From the NCBI GenBank assembly GCA_050743125.1, contig JBOGEB010000080.1:1-17223 (forward strand): DNA of 17,223 bases. The letters run 5' to 3'. This DNA comes from JBOGEB01 sp050743125 (GTDB lineage Bacteria > Actinomycetota > Nitriliruptoria > Euzebyales > Egibacteraceae). Within the stretch, counting starts at the first letter, position 1. Every line of letters starts with the position of its first letter. Made by a program: the position numbers and the translations under genes. Positions 9,045 through 16,192 of the stretch are shown piece by piece. A model generated the notes under the pieces. That model made no database searches, was not told the DNA's origin, and worked only from the letters and a program-made list of their open reading frames with translations.

Positions 9045-9116
9045 CGCGAAGCGTGTCGAGTGGCTTCGACAGACGAGCAGCCAGTCGACATCGTCCGGGT
9101 TCGCGGTCGCCGTCAG

Positions 9117-9534
9117 TCAGGCTCCCTCCTGACTACTGCGACGGATCGCTGCCTCGACGAGATGAAGGACGGCCGCCGCAGTGGCCAGCGCTGCCTCGGC
9201 ATCGCTGGCCGTGGCCTCGTCCAGGTCATCGGGGTAGCGACCCTCGATCGCCCAGCGGGTCAGACTTTCGAGGTCAAGCTCGGTGAGTTCTTCGCCGACC
9301 GACTCGGGAGCGAGTCGTTCGAGGTAGAGCAAGTTATGCGTCTTGGGTGGATCGATCCCCTGCGCGACATGAGCGCCTTGAGGCTTTTCTCCGCTGCCTG
9401 CTGCGCCCAGACGCACGCTCCTCGGGGAACAACCGCGGGATCGGCAGCTGTGCGCTCTGCGAGCACAAGGTCTTCCTGGCCCACCGCAGCCACTGACGAA
9501 TCCGGTCGGCGAGCGTCTCAGGCTGCTCGCTCAT
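9117..9534 (-). pseudogene. HEPN-domain toxin, twice frameshifted
   Basis: Three frames together spell a HEPN protein of the nucleotidyltransferase-associated type. It starts MSEQPETLADRIRQWLRWA (from ATG 9534). It continues after a shift near 9475 with EDLVLAERTAADPAVVPRGA and WAQQAAEKSLKALMSRRG. After a second shift near 9355 come KTHNLLYLERLAP and WAIEGRYPDDLDEATASDAE, to the stop at 9117-9119. The AQQAAEK-x-LKAL and PKTH-x-L blocks are family hallmarks. The start overlaps the end of the MNT gene by 17 bases, the standard operon layout. In intact pairs HEPN is an RNase toxin; here the product would be truncated unless the shifts are sequencing errors. Confidence 0.8.
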
Positions 9535-9916
9535 GCACCACCCGCCCTTCTCGCAGTGCCACACGGAGCGCGCCCGGCAGATCGCCGGTCTCCCCGACGC
9601 GCCGATGGTCGGTGACCATGACGTCCACAGGCGCGGGAAAGTCACGCAGGGCGCGCAGGATCGCGACGGCCGCGTCGTGCCGACGGCCTTTGATCTCGGG
9701 GAGCACGACGAGAAGGTCGATGTCGCTGTCGGGACCGTCGTCGCCCCTCGCGACGGAGCCGAACAGGATCACCCGCAGCGGGGCGAAGCGCGTGACGATC
9801 CGCTCCACCGCGAACGGCACCCACTCGGCGAGTGTCCGGCCGTTGTACCGGGCCTTGCCATCGACCACCTCCCAAACGACCCGGGGACGCACAGCCCGGT
9901 CGTTCCTCGCCGCCAT
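9518..9916 (-). CDS. MNT-type minimal nucleotidyltransferase (HEPN partner antitoxin)
   Basis: The 132-residue product has the minimal nucleotidyltransferase signature GSVARGDDGPDSDID (53-67). This is the GS-x10-DxD motif with D65 and D67, plus a third likely metal ligand D98 in PVDVMV. In HEPN-MNT toxin-antitoxin modules the MNT protein neutralises HEPN, in studied cases by transferring AMP groups to it. I chose ATG 9916, which overlaps the stop of a small upstream frame as TAATG. The frame is open further upstream, but that part has no homology and conflicts with the upstream small frame. It is intact although its toxin partner is broken, as expected if loss of the toxin is harmless. Confidence 0.85.
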   Translation of the reverse strand: MAARNDRAVRPRVVWEVVDGKARYNGRTLAEWVPFAVERIVTRFAPLRVILFGSVARGDDGPDSDIDLLVVLPEIKGRRHDAAVAILRALRDFPAPVDVMVTDHRRVGETGDLPGALRVALREGRVVHERAA

Positions 9917-10133
9917 TACGATCCACCCCCAGACGGGCCATGGCCTTGCTCGACCTGGCTGACGGCCGTGTCGATGACCCGAGCGACCGCGGCCAGCAGC
10001 GCGGACGCCATGGAGCGGTCCCCTTCCGAGAGGTGCTCGGCGTGGCGGTCCTCGATCGTCACGGATTGAGCCCTCGCGGATCATCCCGCACGGGCAGCGC
10101 GTGAGCACCGAGCAAGCCCTCGAACTGTGCCAT
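9916..10133 (-). other. Two tiny overlapping reading frames upstream of MNT gene
   Basis: On the minus strand ATG 10133 opens MAQFEGLLGAHALPVRDDPR plus GLNP (24 codons, TGA at 10059-10061). Overlapping that stop, GTG 10062 opens VTIEDRHAEHLSEGDRSMAS followed by an alpha-helical stretch (48 codons, TAA at 9916-9918), which in turn overlaps the MNT start as TAATG. Such stepwise overlaps look like a real translated leader or one small gene split by a single frameshift. I do not recognise either peptide. The first ATG has a good leaderless promoter. Confidence 0.35.
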
Positions 10134-10167
10134 GCATGCAGGGTACGCCGAGCGGGTGACGCGTCAG
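10134..10167 (-). promoter_or_regulatory. Probable leaderless promoter of the MNT-HEPN module
   Basis: On the minus strand, CTGACG (10162-10167) and TACCCT (10140-10145) are 16 bp apart, and ATG follows the second box after six bases. This is a reasonable -35/-10 pair for a leaderless transcript. The 26 bp at 10128-10153 match 21 of 26 bases at 6986-7011, so the same start context occurs twice. Confidence 0.45.
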
Positions 10168-10396
10168 GCCAACCGTGCCCGTGCCTGCCTTAACCGCCTC
10201 GGCGAGGCGCAGGTCGTCGGGCTCCGCCCAGCCGACCACTGGGCGTGGCCTGATTGCAGGTTCCGTCACTCAAGGCTCCGCTGTCCTGCGCACGGCCGCA
10301 TCGACCTGGCCAGAGCATACTCACGAACTGGCCGTACCCGACCCCCCTGCGTGCGTGGAAATGGTGTGCTCAAGATAGTAGTGGCATAGTGGCTTC
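10168..10396. other. Divergent intergenic region before vapB
   Basis: No gene is recognised. A minus-strand frame from ATG 10269 (MTEPAIRPRPVVGWAEPDDL at the start) is open to 10081, but it overlaps the promoter and small frames and has no family resemblance that I know. Two TAGTGGC repeats eight bases apart (10379-10385 and 10387-10393) lie just before the vapB start and may be operator half-sites. CATAGT at 10385-10390, six bases before ATG, could be a leaderless -10 box. Confidence 0.35.
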
Positions 10397-10654
10397 ATGG
10401 ATGCCAACACTCTCAGGCTTGACCCACAGGGACGAGTCGTGATCCCCAAGGCGCTTCGTGAGCGGCTCGGCTTCGGAGATGGCATAGAGCTGCATGCCCG
10501 GGCGGAGCCCGGTCGCTTGGTCCTGGAGACCCGTGAGGCGATCGTCGCCCGGATGCGGGCAGAAGCCCGTGGTGTCGATCCTGGCCGCAGCATGGTTGAA
10601 GAGCTGATCGCCGATCGCCGGCAGCAGGCTCGCCGCGAGCACGGGGATGAGTAG
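10397..10654 (+). CDS. vapB: VapB-like antitoxin, AbrB/MazE swapped-hairpin family
   Basis: The 85-residue product begins MDANTLRLDPQGRVVIPKAL. This is the SpoVT/AbrB-type DNA-binding beta hairpin with its G-R-V-V-I-P-K core (12-18), followed by RERLGFGDGIEL. The C-terminal half (about 45-85) is charged and helical and should wrap the toxin. Its stop overlaps the toxin start by eight bases (10647-10654). In VapBC modules the antitoxin binds and inhibits the VapC RNase and autorepresses the operon as a complex. There is no Shine-Dalgarno sequence before the ATG; translation is probably leaderless. Confidence 0.88.
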   Translation: MDANTLRLDPQGRVVIPKALRERLGFGDGIELHARAEPGRLVLETREAIVARMRAEARGVDPGRSMVEELIADRRQQARREHGDE

Positions 10655-11030
10655 CTACGTGCTGGACGCCTCGGCGGTGCTCGCGTTCGAACGCGACGAG
10701 CCCGGCGCGGACGTCGTGGGGGCGGCGCTTGCTGGCGCCGTCATCTCCACCGTCACTCTGGCTGAGGTGCTTTTCCGCTACGGCCGTGAAGGGGTCGAGC
10801 GGCGGTCACTCGCGTCGGACCTCGAGCGGCTCGGCGTCCGGATCGAGCCGTTCACGGTCGAGGACGCTTACCTGCAAGTGCTGATGCACAGCGTGGACTC
10901 GCAGCGAAGCCTGTCCCTGGGCGATCGTTGCTGTCTGGCCGTCGCGCTCCGGCTCGGTCTGGAGGCGCTCACGGCCGACCGGTACTGGGCCGAACTCGGG
11001 CCTGCAGTGCGCGTTCGGCTCATCCGCTGA
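10647..11030 (+). CDS. vapC: VapC-like PIN-domain RNase toxin
   Basis: The 127-residue product is a PIN-domain nuclease with the four acidic metal-binding positions in place: D7 (YVLDASAV), E40 (TLAEVLF), D93 (SLGDRCCLA) and D111 (TADRYW). VapC toxins cut tRNA or rRNA and block translation. Length and motif spacing are normal, and the gene overlaps vapB by eight bases, so the pair is co-translated. It appears fully intact, in contrast to the PIN fragment at 7061-7270, which belongs to a different PIN subfamily. Its target RNA cannot be inferred. Confidence 0.9.
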   Translation: MSSYVLDASAVLAFERDEPGADVVGAALAGAVISTVTLAEVLFRYGREGVERRSLASDLERLGVRIEPFTVEDAYLQVLMHSVDSQRSLSLGDRCCLAVALRLGLEALTADRYWAELGPAVRVRLIR

Positions 11031-11087
11031 GCCCTCGACGCCGGCACTGTGCAGCGTAGAGCCTCAGAGGTCCGGCATGACGAAGCC

Positions 11088-11103
11088 GTAACACGCCCTC
11101 AAC
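11088..11103 (+). promoter_or_regulatory. Possible GlnR-like box upstream of nirB
   Basis: GTAAC (11088-11092), six bases, then TCAAC (11099-11103) resembles the actinobacterial GlnR site gTnAC-n6-GaAAC, with the second half differing at two bases. GlnR controls nirBD in Streptomyces and mycobacteria. The site is about 85 bp before the chosen nirB start. No promoter boxes could be assigned with confidence. Confidence 0.3.
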
Positions 11104-11184
11104 ATGGCTCGCGATAGCAGGAAACGTCCGCAGTGTCTGCTGCGATCATGGGCCGCGTCTGACGTTAGAGGAGATGGCGGGACG

Positions 11185-13797
11185 ATGCTGGAGTTCGAGC
11201 TGGGAGATGACGGCCGTCGGACGCTCGTGGTCGTCGGCAACGGCATGGTCGGCCACAAGCTCCTCGAGATTCTGGTGGAGCGCGGGGCTACGGCCGAGTG
11301 GGACGTCGTCACCTTCTGCGAGGAGCCCCGGCTCGCGTACGACCGTGTGGGCCTGAGCTCGTTCTTCTCCGGCGTCACGGCCGAGGAGCTGTCGCTGGTG
11401 GCGCCTGGCTTCTTCCGCCAGGTCGGGCTCAAGGTCCATGTCGGCGACGCGGTCGTCGCCATCGACCGGGAGCAGGGGACGGTGACCTCGGCCAAGGGCG
11501 TCCAGGTCGCCTACGACACCCTCGTGCTCGCCACCGGCTCGTATCCCTTCGTGCCGCCGGTGCCCGGGCGGGACGCGCCGGGATGCTTCGTCTACCGCAC
11601 CATCGACGATTTGGAGGCGATCCGTGATTACGCCGCCGGCTGCCGGGTGGGCGCGGTGGTGGGCGGCGGGCTGCTCGGCCTCGAGGCGGCCAACGCCCTG
11701 CGCAACCTGGGCCTGCAGACCCATGTGGTGGAGTTCTGCCCCCGCCTGATGCCCGTCCAGGTCGACGAGGGCGGCGGCCAGGCCCTGCGCCGGCGCATCG
11801 AGGAGCTGGGCGTGGTCGTGCACACCTCGATGTGCACCACAGAGGTCCTGTCGGGTGAGGACGGCCGGGTCACCGGCATGCGCTTCAAGGAGGGCGACGA
11901 CCTGCCCGCCGACATGGTGGTGTTCTCGGCCGGCATCCGCCCCCGCGACGAGCTGGCCCGGGCGGCCGGGCTACAGATGGGCGAGCGGGGCGCCGTGGTC
12001 ATCGACGACGCCTGCGCCACGTCGGACCCCCGCATCTACGCGCTCGGCGAGTGCGCCCTCTACAGCGGGCGCATCTACGGGCTGGTGTCACCCGGCTACC
12101 AGATGGCCCGGGTGGTCGCCGACCGCATCCTCGGGGGCGACGCCACGTTCACCGGCGCCGACATGTCGACCAAGCTCAAGCTCATGGGCATCGACGTGGC
12201 CAGCTTCGGCGACGGCTTCGGCGCCACGCCCGGCGCGGAGGCCATCACGTTCGCCGACCCGGTGAGCAACGTCTACAAACGCCTGGTCGTGGGCCCGCCG
12301 GTCCCGTCGAAACGCAGGTCCGCGCCGCCCATCCGCCCGGTCCTGGGCGGGATCCTCGTCGGCGACGCCTCGATGTACGACACGCTCGTGCAGATGGCCC
12401 GGGGCGACATGCCCACGCCTGAGCATCCCGAGGAGCTGATCTTCCCCGCCCGCACAGGCGGCGGCCCGCCGCAGGTGGGGGTCGCCGGCCTCGCGGAGGG
12501 GGCCATGGTCTGCTCGTGCAACAGCGTCACCAAGGGGGAGATCTGCGCCGCGATCGCCCAGGGCGGGTGCACCGACTTCGCCGCCGTCAAGGCGTGCACC
12601 AAGACGGGCACCGGGTGCGGCGGCTGCGTGCCCCTGGCCACCGAGCTGCTCAAGCACGAGCTGCGCAAGGCCGGCGTACAGGTGCTCAACCACCTGTGCG
12701 AGCACTTCACCTACACCCGCCAGGAGCTGTTCGACATCGTCCGGGTGCACCGCATCGCCACGTTCTCCGAGGTCGTGGCCGGCTACGGGACCGGCCGGGG
12801 CTGTGAGATCTGCAAGCCGGCGGTGGCCTCGATGCTCGCCTCGATGTGCAACGGCTACATCCTCGACGGCGAGCAGGCGACCCTCCAGGACACCAACGAC
12901 CACTTCCTCGCCAACCTCCAACGCGACGGCACCTACTCGGTGATCCCCCGGGTGCCCGGCGGCGAGATCACCCCCGACCAGCTCATCACCATCGGCGAGG
13001 TCGCCAAACAGTTCGGCCTGTACACCAAGATCACCGGCGCGCAGCGCATCGACCTGTTCGGCGCCCGCGTCGACCAGCTCCCCCACATCTGGCGGCGCCT
13101 CGTGGACGTCGGCATGGAGTCCGGCCACGCCTACGGCAAAGCCCTGCGCACCGTCAAGTCCTGCGTCGGCACCACCTGGTGCCGCTACGGCGTGCAGGAC
13201 TCCGTCGGCCTGGCCATCGAGCTGGAGCTGCGCTACCGCGGCCTGCGCGCCCCCCACAAGGTCAAAGCCGCCGTGTCCGGCTGCACCCGCGAATGCGCCG
13301 AGGCACAAGGCAAAGACTTCGGCGTCATCGCCACCGAAGAGGGCTGGAACGTCTACGTGTGCGGCAACGGCGGCTTCAAACCCCAACACGCCGTGCTGCT
13401 CGCCGCCGGCCTCGACAAAGACACGGTCATCCGCTACCTCGACCGCTTCTTCATGTTCTACATCCGCACCGCCGACCGCCTCGAGCGCACCGCCGTCTGG
13501 TTCAACAAACTCGAAGGCGGCATCGAGCACCTGCGCCGGGTCATCATCGACGACAGCCTCGGCATCGCCGCCGAGCTGGAGGCCGACATGGCCCGCCACA
13601 TCGCCACCTACGAGTGCGAATGGAAAGCCACCATCGAAAACCCCGAACGGATGCGGCGCTTCCGCACCTTCGTCAACTCCGACGAGCCCGACCCCAACCT
13701 CGTCTTCGTCCCCGACCGCGGCCAGCACCGACCCGCCTACCTTCACGAGAAACCCGACCCCGCCCTGCTCGCCGCCGGAACCGCGCCCGAGCGCTGA
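11185..13797 (+). CDS. nirB: NADH-dependent assimilatory nitrite reductase, large subunit
   Basis: NirB carries electrons from NADH through FAD and iron-sulfur centres to siroheme and reduces nitrite to ammonium in the cytoplasm. The 870-residue product has an FAD-binding VVVGNGMVGHKLLE (15-28), an NAD-binding GAVVGGGLLGLEAANAL (156-172) and a BFD-like [2Fe-2S] domain with C443, C445, C478 and C481. A second BFD-like region has CEHF (505-508) and CEICKP (540-545). The siroheme/[4Fe-4S] ligands are C660, C666, C700 and C704 in CVGTTWC and GCTRECAEA. I chose ATG 11185, with GGAG about 12 bases upstream, because homology starts there; the frame is open to 11104. nirD follows after 17 bp. No siroheme-synthesis or transporter gene is nearby. 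Confidence 0.96.
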   Translation: MLEFELGDDGRRTLVVVGNGMVGHKLLEILVERGATAEWDVVTFCEEPRLAYDRVGLSSFFSGVTAEELSLVAPGFFRQVGLKVHVGDAVVAIDREQGTVTSAKGVQVAYDTLVLATGSYPFVPPVPGRDAPGCFVYRTIDDLEAIRDYAAGCRVGAVVGGGLLGLEAANALRNLGLQTHVVEFCPRLMPVQVDEGGGQALRRRIEELGVVVHTSMCTTEVLSGEDGRVTGMRFKEGDDLPADMVVFSAGIRPRDELARAAGLQMGERGAVVIDDACATSDPRIYALGECALYSGRIYGLVSPGYQMARVVADRILGGDATFTGADMSTKLKLMGIDVASFGDGFGATPGAEAITFADPVSNVYKRLVVGPPVPSKRRSAPPIRPVLGGILVGDASMYDTLVQMARGDMPTPEHPEELIFPARTGGGPPQVGVAGLAEGAMVCSCNSVTKGEICAAIAQGGCTDFAAVKACTKTGTGCGGCVPLATELLKHELRKAGVQVLNHLCEHFTYTRQELFDIVRVHRIATFSEVVAGYGTGRGCEICKPAVASMLASMCNGYILDGEQATLQDTNDHFLANLQRDGTYSVIPRVPGGEITPDQLITIGEVAKQFGLYTKITGAQRIDLFGARVDQLPHIWRRLVDVGMESGHAYGKALRTVKSCVGTTWCRYGVQDSVGLAIELELRYRGLRAPHKVKAAVSGCTRECAEAQGKDFGVIATEEGWNVYVCGNGGFKPQHAVLLAAGLDKDTVIRYLDRFFMFYIRTADRLERTAVWFNKLEGGIEHLRRVIIDDSLGIAAELEADMARHIATYECEWKATIENPERMRRFRTFVNSDEPDPNLVFVPDRGQHRPAYLHEKPDPALLAAGTAPER

Positions 13798-13814
13798 CGC
13801 CACAGACCGAAACG

Positions 13815-14165
13815 ATGGCAGGCACCGGCACCGGCTCGCGGACCTGGGTCGACGTCTGCGCCCTCGACGACATCGTCCCCGACCGCGGCGTCGCCGCCCT
13901 CATCGGCCGCCGCCAGGTCGCGGTCTTCCGCGTCGCCCCCGACGACGAGCTGTTCGCGCTGTCCAACTACGACCCGTTCAGCAAAGCCTTCGTGCTCTCC
14001 CGCGGCATCGTCGGCTCCAAAGGCGACCGGCTCAAGGTCGCCTCCCCCATCTACAAACAGAACTTCGACCTGCGCACCGGCCAGTGTTTGGACGACCCTT
14101 CGGTGGCGGTCCCCACGTTCGAGGTCCGCGTCATCGACGGCCGAGTCCAAGTCGCCCTGCCCTGA
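13815..14165 (+). CDS. nirD: Nitrite reductase, small subunit
   Basis: NirD is the small Rieske-fold partner of NirB in NADH-nitrite reductase. The 116-residue product begins MAGTGTGSRTWVDVCALDDI and shows the family blocks GVAALIGRRQVAVFRV (25-40), ALSNYDPFSKAFVLSRGIVG and YKQNFDLRTGQCLDD. As in other NirD proteins, the Cys-His pairs that hold a Rieske cluster are absent, so it binds no iron-sulfur centre. The start lies 17 bp after the nirB stop in the same operon; no clear Shine-Dalgarno sequence is seen, which suggests coupling to nirB. The frame is open upstream through nirB, but only the part from 13815 is real. Confidence 0.94.
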   Translation: MAGTGTGSRTWVDVCALDDIVPDRGVAALIGRRQVAVFRVAPDDELFALSNYDPFSKAFVLSRGIVGSKGDRLKVASPIYKQNFDLRTGQCLDDPSVAVPTFEVRVIDGRVQVALP

Positions 14166-14175
14166 CACTGCCTGT

Positions 14176-14213
14176 GTGAGGGATCCGCGCAACATCCTGC
14201 GCGGATCCTTCAC
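14176..14213. terminator. Strong hairpin between convergent nirD and regulator gene
   Basis: GTGAGGGATCCGCGCA (14176-14191) pairs with TGCGCGGATCCTTCAC (14198-14213), a 16-bp stem with one G-T wobble and a six-base loop. It sits 10 bp after the nirD stop and 31 bp after the end of the convergent minus-strand gene. There is no long U-tract, as is common in actinobacteria. It is well placed as a bidirectional terminator. Confidence 0.8.
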
Positions 14214-14244
14214 AATCGACTGACTGAAGCCGGCAGCGCAGCGG

Positions 14245-15935
14245 TCAGCGAGGCGGGGCGGTCGCTGCGGTGGCCTGGCAGAACGCCTCGATCTCCTCCT
14301 GGACCTCCCGCGCCGCCGCCGACCCGCGGTAGCGCGCGTCGCGCAGCGCCACGTGCACCCGCTGGGCGCTGGTGACGACGGCGTGGATCCGCCGCTCGGA
14401 AGGCAGGTCCAGCACCGGTCCAAGCGCCGCGCGGACGCCGTCCAGCTCACCGCGGCCCACGCGCGCGAGCGCCAGGTCGGCCCTGCAGACAGCCTCGTTG
14501 GTGAACGACCGCTCGGCCTGGGCGGCGTGCTCGTAGACGTCCACGGCCTCGGCCGCCTCACGCTCGGCACGCTCCTGCTGATCTGGCAGCCACACCGTCG
14601 CGTCGGCGGCGTAGTACAGCTGCTTGGGCCGGTCGAACGTCAGCAGCCCGCCGAACTCGTCGAGCTCGTCGGGGACGACCCGCTCCCTGGCGTCCTTCGC
14701 GCGCTCGACCGCCGCCTGCGACTCGTCGGAGTCACCGAGGCACGCGTACGCCCGCGCCGCCATCGCTGGCAGGTACACCGCCGCGGTGCCGGTGGCGCCC
14801 GCCGCCGCGTCGGCGCCGAGCTGGGCGTAGCGGATGGCCTCGTGCGGCCAGCCGTGCCAGTACGCGATCAGGGACTGGACCGCGCGCACCCAGGCGCGCA
14901 GCCCGTCGTGGCCGGCGTTGTCGGCGCACACGTACGCCGTGCGCGCCTGCGTCATCCCCGCGTGTGGATAGCCGAGGTCGTGGCTCGCGTTCGCCAGCAG
15001 ACCGCACGTCACCCCTGCCAGCAGGTACAGGCCCTGCGCCTGGCTCGGCCGCTGGCGACCCTCCAGCAGCCGGAACGCCACGTCCTGCGCCTCGACCAGG
15101 TCGCCGAGCAGGGTCGTCAGCGGCTGAGCTCTCCAGGCGCGGGCCAGCCTGACGACCTCGTCGCGGAGCTGCTCCAAGGTTTCCGGGCCGACGTTGCTGC
15201 CCTCGGCGGTGGCTAAGTACTCCGTGGCAGAAATACGGTGACGCACCGAGAGCGACCCTGCGCCGCGCTCGCAAGGCGCGCCGAGCGCGCATACCCGGCC
15301 GGGCGATATACGGGTAAGCGAGGCGCAACGCGGCGAGCGTGGATGCAGGGCCGCTCGAATGCCAGCGTATTTATGCCGCGGGGTACGAAGAACCGCAGCG
15401 CTCTGCGAGCGGCCATCGCCACCTGCCTTTCCCACTCGAGCTTCCCGTCAGCCAGGCGCACGCCGCGGGCAGCGCGGGTGTTGTCCTGGCTCTGGCTGGG
15501 CTCCAGGCTATCCGGGCGCCCCGTCGCGGCAGGCTCGGGCGCCAGCGGCGGCGTGAACGCGACGTTGCAGCGGATCAGCAGGCTGCGCTCGTAGGGGTCG
15601 AGCTGGTCCAGCGCGTCGGGGGCGATCAGGCGCAGCGGGGTGGTGGCGTAGACCATCGCGAAGCCGATGATCTGGCCGGCCTGGGGTGGCCGGCTGGACT
15701 GGGCAGGGAACTGCTCGAGTTTCGACAGCAGCGGCTGGCTCATGATCCTGCCGGTGGCCTGCTCGTAGCGGGCGGCTGCCTGCGGCTGGCTCAAACCGTG
15801 CGCCATCCGATAGGCGACCAGGTTCGAGCAGCCGAACCGGTAGCGGATCTCGGCGGCCAGCTCGTCGGCGCAGCGGCGTTGAGCCGTCATCTGCTCGCGT
15901 AGGCGGTTGAGCTGTTCTTTTGTCCATTTGCCCAT
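14245..15935 (-). pseudogene. HTH-TPR transcriptional regulator interrupted by a small element
   Basis: The gene starts at ATG 15935, with GGGGAGGT eight bases upstream. The first 182 codons encode an XRE-like helix-turn-helix region (about 28-76, including GLSQPQAAARYE and MSQPLLSKLEQ) and a linker ending AMAARRALRF. The frame then breaks. In a second frame from 15216 to the stop at 14245 comes LATAEGSNVGPETLEQLRDE and a long TPR-like domain with LYLLAGVTCGLLANASHDLG. These match actinobacterial XRE-TPR regulators of about 400-500 residues. Bases 15215-15387 are not part of the gene: deleting them (173 bp) joins RF to LATAEG exactly in frame, giving 505 residues. It is divergent to the radical SAM gene, its likely target. 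As it stands the regulator should be inactive. Confidence 0.8.
15218..15387. mobile_element. About 170-bp MITE-like element with terminal inverted repeats
   Basis: The ends are imperfect inverted repeats: 15217-15237 (starting GTACTCCGTGGCAGAAATAC) and 15366-15386 (ending TTTATGCCGCGGGGTAC) match at 18 of 21 positions. AAG occurs directly outside both ends (15215-15217 and 15388-15390), as a 3-bp target duplication would. Removing the element plus one AAG restores the host regulator frame. The interior has no gene but holds further inverted repeats, such as CGCGCTCG/CGAGCGCG and TACCC/GGGTA, so the whole could fold. It is too short to encode a transposase and was probably moved in trans. The parent family is unknown. 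Confidence 0.75.
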
Positions 15936-16192
15936 CTGTGCGCAGACCTCCCCTCGTTCGCCGGTGAAGCCAGCAGCGTTCCATCGCTGCGCTGCGGTGC
16001 GCAAGTTTGAAAAACATGCCGTCGCATAGGGTACTGGGCGGCTGTGCCCAGGTTACGGTCGTGTGCTTTGTCGTTGACGAGCACGTACGCCTACCTGTTC
16101 CTTATGGCGTCCTTATGGCGCGCCCGAAGAACAGCGCTCGGCTCCGCAAGAGGACAGCGCCGGTTCCATTGCCGCCACATGGGAGGAGTCTC
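15936..16192. promoter_or_regulatory. Divergent regulator/radical SAM control region
   Basis: This 257-bp gap separates the two divergent starts and should hold both promoters and the operator. A tandem 11-bp repeat TCCTTATGGCG is present twice head to tail (16099-16109 and 16110-16120). A CTGGGC/GCCCAG inverted repeat (about 16034-16050) lies further left. TTGAAA at 16007-16012 and TAGGGT at 16027-16032 resemble promoter boxes on the plus strand, but the 14-bp spacing is short. The tandem repeat is the best candidate binding site for the neighbouring HTH regulator. Confidence 0.4.

Noticed and set aside
11104..11184. Upstream 27-codon extension of nirB
   Set aside because: No homology and overlaps the putative control region; ATG 11185 has an upstream GGAG and starts the family alignment.
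12088..13803. 571-codon minus-strand open frame opposite nirB
   Set aside because: It is Gly/Ala/Val-rich, an antisense shadow of the conserved nirB sequence; no family motif.
12846..13814. Long upstream extension of nirD inside nirB
   Set aside because: Arg/His/Pro-rich out-of-frame translation of nirB; NirD homology starts at 13815.
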